Of a stretch of DNA of 8,707 bases, positions 1 through 7,063 are shown one piece after another (within the stretch, counting starts at the first letter, position 1; every line of letters begins with the position of its first letter). The notes below the pieces were generated by a model. That model did no database searches. It was not told the origin of the DNA and was given only the letters and a program-made list of their open reading frames with translations. The translations under genes and the position numbers were made by a program. Origin of the DNA: Gemmatimonadaceae bacterium (GTDB lineage: Bacteria > Gemmatimonadota > Gemmatimonadetes > Gemmatimonadales > Gemmatimonadaceae); NCBI GenBank assembly GCA_025357975.1, contig JANYKY010000232.1, forward strand, positions 1 through 8,707, written 5' to 3'.

Positions 1-1374
1 CTGCAATGAGACACCCTCGTCGAGCGGATGGTTTGCTGTCCGCTGTTTCACCACCTCCTCGACCTGCGATGCCAGCGCGATTACGGATGCCGCCGAAAAA
101 ACGCGCGAGCCAATGGTCTGTGCGCCAGACCGAGTCACGGCCAAGGCAACCCCATTGGCATTAAGTCCCGTCCGAATCGGCAGCGTCGCAGTAACAACTC
201 CCCGAGCGCCCGCCGCAGCAATGATGGACTCGCAGATCGTTTGAGGCAGCGCGTCAACTGCGCTCTCGACCGCTTGGCGCGAATTCCTCGTCCTGCGCCG
301 ACTCGAGTCTGGAAAGGAGTCAACCACAACACCACCACCGATCGTTCGTGCGGGAGACGGCAGACGAAGCACGAACCGATCGCCGCCTCGAACGAGAATC
401 GGATCCGTGAAATGAATTCGCGCGCGATGAGCATCTCGCGCAGCGGGACTCTCCATGGAAGGCAACAGGACTATGCGCGCCGTTGTTTCAGACGTACCCA
501 GATGAAATTCGACTCGTGTCCGGGCAGTCACGCTCACGTCCGCGCCGTTCAACTTCACGGTCGCGTCGATCTCCCTCGTCGCAACCCAATGGTCGTCCGA
601 CACGAGAACAGATCCGCGGGCTGCATCTTCAACATCGAGTCCAACCAGCGCTACCGCGGTTCGCTGGCCCGCGCACGCCGCCTCAGCCTGCTGTCCGTGA
701 TGCTGAATCCCTCGCACCCTTACAACGCGCGACCCTGGCCGAACAATGACCGTGGAATCTCTTGTGACTTCTCCCGTCCACACTGTTCCAGTCACGACGG
801 TGCCTGTCCCCTTGATCGAGAAGGCGCGATCGATAGGCATCCTGAACAAATCCGCTTCAGCCGGCGTCGGGCCCACCGTTTCGGCCACGGCGTGGATCGC
901 GTTCCTCAATGCAGCGATGCCATTGCCTGTCCGCGCTGAAACTGCAATCACATCGACTGGATCAAACGAAGTCGAGGAAATAAAAGAGCGGATTTCTTCA
1001 TCCTGAAGTGCAAGCCATTCTGCGTCGACCAGATCGCTCTTCGTCACGGCGACCACACCTCGCGTGACACCCAGCAACGACAAGATCTCCAAATGTTCGC
1101 GCGTCTGGGGCATCACGCCTTCATCCGCGGCAATCACCAGCATTGCCATGTCTATCCCGCTCGCACCGGCCAGCATCGTTCGGATAAAAGCTTCGTGACC
1201 AGGAACATCGACAACCCCGATTGTGCGCCCTTCAATCTCGAGCGAAGCAAAGCCAAGATCGATTGTGATACCTCGGCGCTTCTCTTCGGGAAGACGGTCT
1301 GTGTCCACACCGGTCAAAGCTTTGACCAGCGCAGTTTTTCCGTGATCGATGTGCCCCGCAGTGCCGAGGATCAC
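1..1374 (-). CDS. selB: Selenocysteine-specific translation elongation factor SelB (C-terminus beyond window)
   Basis: SelB is the EF-Tu-like GTPase that carries selenocysteinyl-tRNA(Sec) to the ribosome and recodes in-frame UGA next to a SECIS hairpin. The frame is open from a GTG at 1374 to base 1 (458 codons). The G motifs are in order: GHIDHGKT at residues 7-14 (G1), RRGITI at 33-38 (G2), DVPGH at 56-60 (G3), TKSD at 111-114 (G4) and SAR at 146-148 (G5). Beta-barrel domain II begins near residue 179 ([20 protein letters not shown]), domain III follows, and the visible end ([10 protein letters not shown]) enters the winged-helix region. Family members are usually about 600-640 residues, so roughly 150 are missing. 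The start is supported by G1 lying right at the N-terminus and by GGAG six bases upstream (1384-1381). It overlaps the recO stop by 4 nt, suggesting translational coupling. Ordinary EF-Tu is excluded by the [20 protein letters not shown] signature. No selA or tRNA-Sec is in the window. Confidence 0.95.
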   Translation of the reverse strand, partial: MILGTAGHIDHGKTALVKALTGVDTDRLPEEKRRGITIDLGFASLEIEGRTIGVVDVPGHEAFIRTMLAGASGIDMAMLVIAADEGVMPQTREHLEILSLLGVTRGVVAVTKSDLVDAEWLALQDEEIRSFISSTSFDPVDVIAVSARTGNGIAALRNAIHAVAETVGPTPAEADLFRMPIDRAFSIKGTGTVVTGTVWTGEVTRDSTVIVRPGSRVVRVRGIQHHGQQAEAACAGQRTAVALVGLDVEDAARGSVLVSDDHWVATREIDATVKLNGADVSVTARTRVEFHLGTSETTARIVLLPSMESPAARDAHRARIHFTDPILVRGGDRFVLRLPSPARTIGGGVVVDSFPDSSRRRTRNSRQAVESAVDALPQTICESIIAAAGARGVVTATLPIRTGLNANGVALAVTRSGAQTIGSRVFSAASVIALASQVEEVVKQRTANHPLDEGVSLQ

Positions 1375-2132
1375 GCCGCGCTCCAGGCTCCCTGCTCCCA
1401 GACGCGATAGGCACGGAGCTCCTTCTCGACACCGAGATGCTCCTGAAAGAATTCGCGTAATAGCCGCTGGTGCGCGCGAGCTTCGGAATCACTCACAACC
1501 GCAGCCCCGCCTCCCGATGTCCATTCGCGCATGGCGTTCCGCGCATTTGCCGGAATGACTCTGCTGCCTGCGGCAAGCCTTCCGCAGCTGACGCACAATG
1601 CTCCTCCGGCGGAGTGAGAAAAAGTGACGCGTGCCTCCGGGTCGAGATCGGTGTGGCAGTTCGCGCATACGTCCAGTGCAGGTGTAAAGCCAAGTGTAGC
1701 GATGATGTGCCACGCCCCCGCAAGAGCGGCTTCTATGCTTTGCCCCGCCGGTGCACTTGCGACTTTATCCAGCGCGAGCTCCACTGCATCAAAAAGTCCT
1801 GGCGAAGGGTCGTCGCTTGCCCACTTCATCGACAATTCCGCGATCATCGAGCCAGCAGTAAATCTTCCGACATCCGTCGCAAGCTGGGGCCTGGCGCGTG
1901 TCACGTCGAACGATGCAAGTGACTGCAGGTCCCGATTGGGCCGTACGTGAATCTCCGCCGTACCCTGCGCAAAGAGATCGATTGCGCTGCCAAACCGCTT
2001 TCGCGAGCTGCGGGCGCCACGCGCCAGGACGGACTGGATGCCAGCATCACGCGTCATCAGGCGGACGATGCGTGACGTCTCCAGGTAGTCGAACGCATGA
2101 AGCACGACAGCTTCGGTGACAAGCGGATCCAT
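1371..2132 (-). CDS. recO: DNA repair protein RecO
   Basis: RecO acts with RecR (and RecF) to load RecA onto SSB-coated single-stranded DNA in gap repair. The 253-residue product has the family's usual length and layout: an N-terminal OB-fold (about residues 1-80, opening MDPLVTEAVVLHAFDYLETS and containing the RGARSSRKRFG segment), a helical middle, and a four-cysteine zinc-finger module with C156xxC159 and C180xxC183 (DVCANC...ALCVSC). The ATG lies 9 nt after the btuB stop. The nearest purine-rich match, GGGGAG at 2154-2149, is 16 nt away, so initiation may depend on coupling from btuB. The stop TGA overlaps the selB GTG start as GTGA. RecO has no known functional link to B12 uptake, so its position is best read as operon tail-end arrangement. 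The frame is intact and the cysteines are all present. Confidence 0.94.
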   Translation of the reverse strand: MDPLVTEAVVLHAFDYLETSRIVRLMTRDAGIQSVLARGARSSRKRFGSAIDLFAQGTAEIHVRPNRDLQSLASFDVTRARPQLATDVGRFTAGSMIAELSMKWASDDPSPGLFDAVELALDKVASAPAGQSIEAALAGAWHIIATLGFTPALDVCANCHTDLDPEARVTFSHSAGGALCVSCGRLAAGSRVIPANARNAMREWTSGGGAAVVSDSEARAHQRLLREFFQEHLGVEKELRAYRVWEQGAWSAA

Positions 2133-2141
2133 CAGTGCAAT

Positions 2142-4124
2142 CTACAAACTCCCCGTGAGCCTCGCGCCGAGCAGGAGCGTGCGCCGCGGAGTCGCAAAGT
2201 GCAGGACATCCTCGTATCTGCGATCGAGCGCGTTTTCCAGGCGCGCGGTGAATGAGAGGGAGCTCTTCCCCGTTTCGCTGCGAAAAAGCTCGCGCGACAT
2301 CGCGAGATCAACTTTCACGTAGGCCGGCAGCGTGACTGTTGGAGACGGGAACTGATTGAAGTCGAGATCAGGCCTCTTCCCGATGTAACTCGTCATCACC
2401 GAGAAAGATCCGGCTCTTCGCTCGGAGTAGGTGAGGACAGCGTTTCCTGAATGCGTTGGGCGGCGAATCAGCGCCTCGCCGGGCTTCAATCCACCGGTAT
2501 ACGTCGACGCGACCTTTGTTACACGGGGGGTGGCCTGTGTATAGCTGACACTTCCCGACCAGTTCGCGACCGGCGCGAAAGCAAGCGCAACATCGTAGCC
2601 CTTCGACTGCGCTTCTGTGAGATTGGCATAGCTGCCGAGAAAGTTCGGGGGTCCACCCGAGACAAATTGAATGAGGTCGGTGAAGCGCTGGTTGAAGTAA
2701 TCAGCAGTTAGATGAACCAGCCCGTTTGCGACGCTTTGCTCCAGCCCAGCTTCGTAGGCGCGGCTGCGCTCCGGCTTGAGCCCGACGCTTCCGGTTGTGA
2801 ATAACGTCGGCATGATCTGATCGAAGGCTGGTGCGTTGAATGCCGTGCTTACGGAAGTACGGAAGCGCAGTGAGCTCGTCACCGGCGTACTGGCGCCGAC
2901 GCGATAAGTATTGAAGGGGTCATAATCGGAGTTGTCATCGCGCCTCGCGGCAAGCGTGTACGAAACTCCGTCCGATGAAGTGCCCAGCAATTCCGCGTAG
3001 GCTGCGCGGTTCGTCCTGTCTGCAGAAAAGCCCGGCGTCGGTTCTCCTCTCAGACCCACAGGTCCAGCGTTGCCCGTGCTTCGCTCTCGTTCCTGCATAT
3101 ACTCAGCGCCGACATTGAACGTCGCCGCCGACGGTAGTGCGAACAGTAGCCGCCCCTCCGCGCTGTGCCGGTAGTTTCTCGAAAGTTGCGCCGAGTGCAT
3201 GGGAGATACCGCGCCGAATGGGACAGCAATGTCTTCAGTCAGATCGGACACTTCGTTGCTTCCTAGCAGCAACCTGGCTTTGAGTGACTCACCGGCCTTC
3301 GCTGTTCCATCAAAGCCCGCGGTAAGCCGATGCTGGACGCGGTAGGAATTTGAATCCACCGGAGCACCCGTGAAATCCGTCGGATAGTGATACTCGGCAG
3401 TTGTGTACCGCGCGGTCAGGATTGCATCGTTGCCCGGCGACGGTGTCATTGCGGCGGATGCACTCAAAGTTCCGTTGTAGTACTGGTTGTTGAAGGGGAT
3501 GATACCGTCGGTCTTGTGCTCTGCTGCACCGAGAGAGAAACGGCTGTGACTCGTTGCTCCACTGGCGTCGGCCGAGCCATCGATCGTTCGGTAAGTGCCC
3601 CCGCGGATGTCTGCGTTCATCGAAAGCGGCCCGCGTCCCTGGCGCGTGAATATCTGAATCACGCCCGAGACTGCGTCCGCACCGTACACAACACTCGCCG
3701 GCCCGCGAACGACTTCAATCCGTTCGATGTTGTCGGTTGTAAGATGACTGAAGTCGAAGAATCCGCCCGGAGCGTTCACAGCAACGCCATCGATTAATAC
3801 TTTCGTGTAACGGCTTTCGCCTCCGCGCAGAAAAAGGGACGTGACAGAACCAATCGCGCCGCTCTGCACGACTGACGCGCCGGGGACGGTGCGCAGTGCA
3901 TCTGAAACGCGAGTAATGCCTTGCGATCGGAGCTGCTCACCAGTCAGAATCGTGACGGCTTGCGTCAACGATCCTTGCGAAGCCGGCGTCTTGGTCGCGG
4001 AAATTACAACCGCCGTCAGCGTTGTCGTGTCGTGAGCCTGGCCCCAGACCGAAGACGGAACCATAGCGCCACAAATTGTTAGTGCCGCGCTAGCGCTTGT
4101 GATGAACAAATTCAGTTTCGGCAT
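2142..4124 (-). CDS. btuB: TonB-dependent outer-membrane cobalamin receptor, BtuB type
   Basis: This 660-residue outer-membrane beta-barrel would import corrinoids using TonB/ExbBD energy. A signal peptide covers residues 1-30 (hydrophobic stretch, then SSVWGQA before HD). A TonB-box-like stretch (TLTAVVISA, about 35-43) is followed by the plug domain, about 45-162. The plug shows characteristic pieces: VPGASVVQSG (80-89), SLFLRGGESRYTKVLIDGVAVN (96-117, overall pattern) and IERIEVVRGPASVVYGADAVSGVIQIFTR (133-161, overall pattern). The remainder is barrel. The protein ends LLLGARLTGSL, so the last residue is leucine rather than the usual aromatic. Plug sequence alone does not separate a B12 receptor from a siderophore receptor. 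The B12 assignment rests on the adjacent btuFCD and the riboswitch upstream. It lies 32 nt after btuD and 9 nt before recO. No convincing Shine-Dalgarno precedes the ATG. Confidence 0.9.
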   Translation of the reverse strand: MPKLNLFITSASAALTICGAMVPSSVWGQAHDTTTLTAVVISATKTPASQGSLTQAVTILTGEQLRSQGITRVSDALRTVPGASVVQSGAIGSVTSLFLRGGESRYTKVLIDGVAVNAPGGFFDFSHLTTDNIERIEVVRGPASVVYGADAVSGVIQIFTRQGRGPLSMNADIRGGTYRTIDGSADASGATSHSRFSLGAAEHKTDGIIPFNNQYYNGTLSASAAMTPSPGNDAILTARYTTAEYHYPTDFTGAPVDSNSYRVQHRLTAGFDGTAKAGESLKARLLLGSNEVSDLTEDIAVPFGAVSPMHSAQLSRNYRHSAEGRLLFALPSAATFNVGAEYMQERERSTGNAGPVGLRGEPTPGFSADRTNRAAYAELLGTSSDGVSYTLAARRDDNSDYDPFNTYRVGASTPVTSSLRFRTSVSTAFNAPAFDQIMPTLFTTGSVGLKPERSRAYEAGLEQSVANGLVHLTADYFNQRFTDLIQFVSGGPPNFLGSYANLTEAQSKGYDVALAFAPVANWSGSVSYTQATPRVTKVASTYTGGLKPGEALIRRPTHSGNAVLTYSERRAGSFSVMTSYIGKRPDLDFNQFPSPTVTLPAYVKVDLAMSRELFRSETGKSSLSFTARLENALDRRYEDVLHFATPRRTLLLGARLTGSL

Positions 4125-4125
4125 T

Positions 4126-4138
4126 TGATTAAGAATCA
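4126..4138 (-). other. Small perfect inverted repeat abutting the btuB start
   Basis: On the minus strand TGATT-CTT-AATCA (5-bp stem, 3-nt loop) ends one base before the btuB ATG at 4124. It sits in an AT-rich 32-nt gap that lacks a Shine-Dalgarno-like purine run. It could be a weak mRNA hairpin at the ribosome entry site, a regulator half-site pair, or chance. Confidence 0.3.
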
Positions 4139-4156
4139 GTATGGGAGAAATTGCGA

Positions 4157-4948
4157 TCAGAGTCGCGGTGACAATCGTCTAAGCGGAACAAGAGACGGCG
4201 CGCCAATCGCGGGGTCACGCGAAACCACCAGCGGCCACTCGTAGACTCTCTCCAGCAAGGGGGCCTGCATCACGTCGGCGGGAGTACCCGATCCGACAAC
4301 GCGCCCGTGGTGAAGCAGCACAATCGAGTCGGCAAAACGCGCGACGAGATTGAGTTGGTGGCTGACGAGCAACACCGCCATTCCTGATTCGGCCAGCGAG
4401 TGAAGGAGCTCGAACAGAGACATTTCATGCGCTAAATCGAGGAACGTCGTCGGCTCATCGAGCACCAGTGCACGAGCTTCCTGAGCAAGTGCTCTAGCAA
4501 TTCGCGCCCGTTGCCATTCGCCGCCCGATAACGTGTCGGTGCGTCGATCCGCAAACTCAGCCACCCCGGCTTTCTTCATGGCGTCAAGTCCAGCGCGCTC
4601 GTCAGTCTGTCCAGGCGACTGCCACAATCCCAGCCGCGGAAAACGCCCCAGTGCCACGTACTCTTTGACGGTCATCGGGAAGGCCGGCTCCTCACGCTGT
4701 GGAGTTACTGCGACGCGCCGCGCACTTTCCTGAGGCGTTAACGAATCGAGGGAATCGCCATCGATCTGAATCGATCCGCGCTCCAATGACTGGCGGCGAA
4801 TCAAGGCGCGGATCAAAGTCGACTTGCCACTTCCGTTGGGTCCCGTCACGGCGGTGATTCGTCCCTCTGCGGCCTCGAAGCTGACCCCGTCGAGCGCTGG
4901 GACAAGTGCAGCGCCATAGCGGACGACGACGTCACTGAACTTGATCAT
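4157..4948 (-). CDS. btuD: Cobalamin ABC transporter ATP-binding protein BtuD
   Basis: This cytoplasmic ATPase subunit powers the BtuC permease. The 263-residue protein has every ABC landmark: Walker A GPNGSGKST at 36-44, Q-loop glutamine at 84 (VTPQREEPAF), signature LSGGEWQRARIARAL at 140-154, Walker B ALVLDEP at 160-166, D-loop FLDLAHE at 169-175 and the H-loop histidine at 197 (LLVSHQLN). It belongs to the FepC/BtuD branch of iron-siderophore, B12 and hemin importers. Family members are about 250 residues, so the tail after about residue 245 (SRDPAIGAPSLVPLRRLSPRL region) is a short extension. The ATG overlaps the btuC stop as ATGA, which fixes the start and implies coupling; there is only a weak ribosome site (ACGGG). 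The adjacent BtuC, BtuF and BtuB and the upstream riboswitch point to B12 as substrate. Confidence 0.93.
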   Translation of the reverse strand: MIKFSDVVVRYGAALVPALDGVSFEAAEGRITAVTGPNGSGKSTLIRALIRRQSLERGSIQIDGDSLDSLTPQESARRVAVTPQREEPAFPMTVKEYVALGRFPRLGLWQSPGQTDERAGLDAMKKAGVAEFADRRTDTLSGGEWQRARIARALAQEARALVLDEPTTFLDLAHEMSLFELLHSLAESGMAVLLVSHQLNLVARFADSIVLLHHGRVVGSGTPADVMQAPLLERVYEWPLVVSRDPAIGAPSLVPLRRLSPRL

Positions 4949-5934
4949 CGTGCCCGTCGAAGTTGAGCGAGAAAAAAAGGCACGCCGAGAACCGCGGTGA
5001 CAGCACCGAGTGGAAGCTCGCCCGGCGGACGAACGGTCCGCGCGACAAGGTCCGCAGCGACGACGAGTGTCGCGCCAATAACCGCTGCACCGGCGATCAA
5101 CGGCCTGTGTTGTCTGATGCCTGCAGCGCGCACGATGTGCGGAACGATCAAACCCACAAAACCTATCAATCCCGCCGCTGCGACGGTTGCTCCAGCCAGC
5201 AGAGCCGACAATAAATAAATACGACGCGTCGATGCTTCGACGTTCACGCCAAGGGCGGCCGCTGGTTCATCGCCCAGCGCAAGTACGTCGATCTCGCGCG
5301 CCCAATAGACGAGCGCGCCGCCGCCGATGAGAACGTATAACGAGAGCGTGCCGACACTTCTCCACGACGTGTCCGCCACCGATCCCATCATCCACCAGAG
5401 CGCACCGCGCACCGTGTTGGCCGGAGCATTGGCGAGTGCAATCATGATTACAGCGTTGGCGAACGCTCCGATCACGACACCAGCCATGAGCAGCGTCCGT
5501 GGATCGCCTCGTCCGCCGGCTCCTGCCGCTCTCGCAACGAGCAGTGCAAGCACGACCGCCGACGCTGCACCCGCAAACGCCGCGATCCCAATCGCACCTT
5601 CACTCACCGCGTGAAGTGCGAACGCGATCACCGCACCAACGGCTGCGCCTCCCGACACTCCAAGCAGATAAGGTTCAGCCAGTCCGTTTCGGAGCGTCCC
5701 CTGGAGAGCGCCGCCGCTCATCCCGAGACCCGCACCAACAAGTGCGGCAAGGAGAATGCGCGGCATCCGAAGATTCCTGACGATCGAAACCACAGCGGCA
5801 TCGCCGCCGCCACCGATCGCGCGGAGTACTTCGCGCGGCGCAATTGCAATCGCACCTGTGCCAACAGCGATCACGCAAAGCGTCATCAGGAGCAGCAGCA
5901 TCGCGGCCCAGTGCCAGGTCCGGTGCTCGATCAA
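4945..5934 (-). CDS. btuC: Cobalamin ABC transporter permease BtuC (FecCD family)
   Basis: This inner-membrane permease would move corrinoid delivered by BtuF and is driven by BtuD. The 329-residue, strongly hydrophobic protein carries the FecCD family pattern. RMPRI (57-61) precedes a GGALQGTLRNGLAEPYLLGVSGGA block (75-98, overall pattern). LALGDEPAAALGV (218-230) is the cytoplasmic ATPase-coupling segment. GLIGFVGLIVPHIVR (255-269) and ELPLGAVTAVLGVPFFLAQL (306-325) complete the signature. The family normally has about ten membrane helices, and the hydropathy here is compatible. The start is a TTG that overlaps the btuF stop as TTGA, with GGAAG six bases upstream (5945-5941). An internal ATG at residue 12 would cut into the first helix and is less likely. 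The sequence alone cannot exclude another metallophore; B12 is inferred from the riboswitch and neighbours. Confidence 0.92.
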   Translation of the reverse strand: MIEHRTWHWAAMLLLLMTLCVIAVGTGAIAIAPREVLRAIGGGGDAAVVSIVRNLRMPRILLAALVGAGLGMSGGALQGTLRNGLAEPYLLGVSGGAAVGAVIAFALHAVSEGAIGIAAFAGAASAVVLALLVARAAGAGGRGDPRTLLMAGVVIGAFANAVIMIALANAPANTVRGALWWMMGSVADTSWRSVGTLSLYVLIGGGALVYWAREIDVLALGDEPAAALGVNVEASTRRIYLLSALLAGATVAAAGLIGFVGLIVPHIVRAAGIRQHRPLIAGAAVIGATLVVAADLVARTVRPPGELPLGAVTAVLGVPFFLAQLRRAR

Positions 5935-6806
5935 CGCACGCTTCCGGGATGAAGTAGCCTGGCCAGTGATACTGCGGCTTCCCCAAGTCGTACCGACGGG
6001 CGGCCAACAAGTGCTGTGTCGGCGACGAGGATGTGGCCCAACTTAACCGCGCGCGCTTCGGACCACTTCGGATCCTTGCGAATTTTGTCCGCTCCTTCCG
6101 CGCCGGTGATAATGAAGTCGGGATCGCGCTTCAGGACATCCTCTATCGATACCGTCGGAGACGCCTCGTTCATTTCTCCGTATATGTTTTTCCCGCCGGC
6201 AATCTCAACGAGCTCGTTCATGTAGCTTCCGCGCGCGATGGTGATGAGCGGAGCGTCCCAGACGTGCCAGAAGACACCAGGCCTTGAAAGACGCCTGGTC
6301 GCATTGCGAACACGGTCGAGAGTTTTCTGTACAGAATCCGATACTGCGGCGCCTCGCGCGCTGTCACCAACAATGATTCCGAGAAGGCGTGCAGCGCGAT
6401 AAAAGTCGGCGATATGATCAATCTTCAGCGAGAGGGTTTTCACGCCGGCGGCGCGAAACTCAGCCGCACCCTGGCGGTTGTCATTGCTCGCATACAAAAC
6501 GACAAGGCTGGGATGAGTGCCGAGCACGGCTTCGACATTCGGCCGGAGTCCTGATCCCATGTCAGGTACGAAGCGGGCGGAATCCGGATAGAGATCCCAG
6601 TGCGTTCGCCCTACCAGCCGCTGTCCGGCGCCGAGCGCAAAGAGCAGGTCCGTCGTCGCGGGATTGAGCGACACGATGCGCTGTGGGGCAGCTCCGATTG
6701 TAATCGCATCACCAAAATCATCGGTGAACGGAGCGCGCGCAACGCTCTCGCTTCGGCAGGCGGATACGAATAGCAGTGCGGCGATTGTCGGGCAGGCGTA
6801 GCGCAA
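5931..6806 (-). CDS. btuF: Cobalamin-binding lipoprotein BtuF (periplasmic binding protein)
   Basis: BtuF binds corrinoid in the periplasm and delivers it to BtuCD. The 291-residue product opens with a short positively charged, hydrophobic leader ending in a lipobox, VSAC, with the acceptor Cys at residue 17. It is therefore predicted to be lipid-anchored rather than free like the E. coli protein. Class III binding-protein features follow: PQRIVSLNPATTDLLFALGA (41-60) with LVGRTHWDLYP (64-74), a helical linker, then FWHVWDAPLITIARGSYMNE (179-198) and SIEDVLKRDPDFII (220-233). The start is uncertain. The frame is closed upstream by a TGA at 6821-6819 and contains no ATG, so the TTG at 6806 at the end of a T8 run is the only evident start, served by GAGG ten bases upstream. 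ATGs at 6822 and 6816 are out of frame by one base of the T run. It overlaps btuC by 4 nt. Confidence 0.92.
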   Translation of the reverse strand: MRYACPTIAALLFVSACRSESVARAPFTDDFGDAITIGAAPQRIVSLNPATTDLLFALGAGQRLVGRTHWDLYPDSARFVPDMGSGLRPNVEAVLGTHPSLVVLYASNDNRQGAAEFRAAGVKTLSLKIDHIADFYRAARLLGIIVGDSARGAAVSDSVQKTLDRVRNATRRLSRPGVFWHVWDAPLITIARGSYMNELVEIAGGKNIYGEMNEASPTVSIEDVLKRDPDFIITGAEGADKIRKDPKWSEARAVKLGHILVADTALVGRPSVRLGEAAVSLARLLHPGSVR

Positions 6807-6837
6807 AAAAAAGCATCCTCATCGAGAGAGAATGCCT
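6805..6837 (-). terminator. Intrinsic terminator of the B12 riboswitch, overlapping the btuF start
   Basis: On the minus strand GCATTCTC (6835-6828) pairs with GAGGATGC (6820-6813): eight consecutive pairs with one U.G, a 7-nt loop TCTCGAT and two weaker outer pairs (A6837-U6811, G6836.U6812). It is followed directly by eight T (6812-6805). This is the layout of a Rho-independent terminator and lies 72 nt downstream of the cobalamin aptamer, as expected for a transcription-attenuating riboswitch. The 3' arm contains the only good btuF Shine-Dalgarno match, so the same hairpin would also block translation. No terminator is visible just after the gene ending at 7072, so this element may also end read-through from that gene. 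Confidence 0.8.
6817..6820 (-). promoter_or_regulatory. Putative btuF ribosome-binding site inside the terminator stem
   Basis: GAGG on the minus strand sits ten bases before the TTG at 6806. It is too close to serve the ATG at 6816 and follows the ATG at 6822, so it favours the TTG start. All four bases are paired in the terminator hairpin. Confidence 0.55.
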
Positions 6838-6850
6838 GCAACGCCGACGT

Positions 6851-6932
6851 GCCAGGATAGACATGCCGTACGCCACCAGCCCCTCCCCCGAGGTTCTGTA
6901 GAAAGTGGCGCGGACGAGAGTCGTCTCCTGGC
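6851..6932 (-). other. Nested alternative fold joining the aptamer 3' end to the expression platform
   Basis: Three nested perfect complements can form here on the minus strand: GCCAGGA (6932-6926) with TCCTGGC (6857-6851), CGCCAC (6910-6905) with GTGGCG (6876-6871), and CCTC (6893-6890) with GAGG (6885-6882). The outer helix would use bases of the conserved aptamer 3' element and the middle one takes two bases of the P1 stem, so this fold competes with the ligand-bound aptamer. Pairing was found by eye, with no energy calculation. Confidence 0.4.
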
Positions 6933-7053
6933 TCCGGGCCGCGGCGCTCACCTTCCCGGCATCAGCCAGTGGTGCTACGAGCGCGCGTTTTTATGCCCGA
7001 TACAGTGGCGGGGCCGCGCCGGCATTTCACCGGCTTCCGGGGCTCCGTCCGCG
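6909..7053 (-). promoter_or_regulatory. Cobalamin (B12) riboswitch aptamer
   Basis: The leader binds adenosylcobalamin or a related corrinoid and would reduce expression of the downstream uptake genes when B12 is plentiful. On the minus strand the conserved family elements occur in order: GGAAGCCGGTGAAATGCC (7038-7021), CCCGCCACTGTA (7012-7001), CCACTGGC (6972-6965), GCCGGGAAGG (6960-6951) and GAGCCAGGAGAC (6934-6923). The ends close in a perfect 8-bp P1 helix, CGCGGACG (7053-7046) with CGTCCGCG (6916-6909), which sets the boundaries. The B12-box (GCCAGGAGAC type), the GGTGAAA core and the CACTGT element together leave little doubt. The extended region between CACTGT and the kissing-loop hairpin fits a class I layout, but I have not folded it. 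It lies between the stop at 7072 and btuF. Confidence 0.95.
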
Positions 7054-7057
7054 ATCA

Positions 7058-7063
7058 ATTGTA
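7058..7063 (-). promoter_or_regulatory. Possible -10 element for the B12 operon
   Basis: TACAAT (minus strand, 7063-7058) differs from TATAAT at one base and would place transcription start near 7051, about the first bases of the riboswitch P1 stem. No -35-like hexamer is seen at 16-18 nt upstream, so this is weak. Confidence 0.3.

Noticed and set aside
28..939. Long open frame on the plus strand (303 codons)
   Set aside because: It lies antisense to selB, whose protein matches a known family along its whole length. The plus-strand product is Arg-rich, low in hydrophobic residues and has no recognisable domain; it is a GC-rich shadow frame.
1371..1373. UGA at the end of recO as a selenocysteine codon, given the adjacent selB
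   Set aside because: RecO is already of normal family length, and the UGA is explained by the GTGA stop/start overlap.
2142..4124. btuB as a siderophore receptor instead of a B12 receptor
   Set aside because: The plug motifs fit either class, but the B12 riboswitch and contiguous btuFCD make corrinoid the better-supported substrate.
6718..6951. 77-codon minus-strand frame spanning the riboswitch platform, possible leader peptide
   Set aside because: It overlaps the conserved aptamer 3' element and runs out of frame into btuF. Only its ATGs at 6822 and 6816 matter, as possible slippage starts for btuF.
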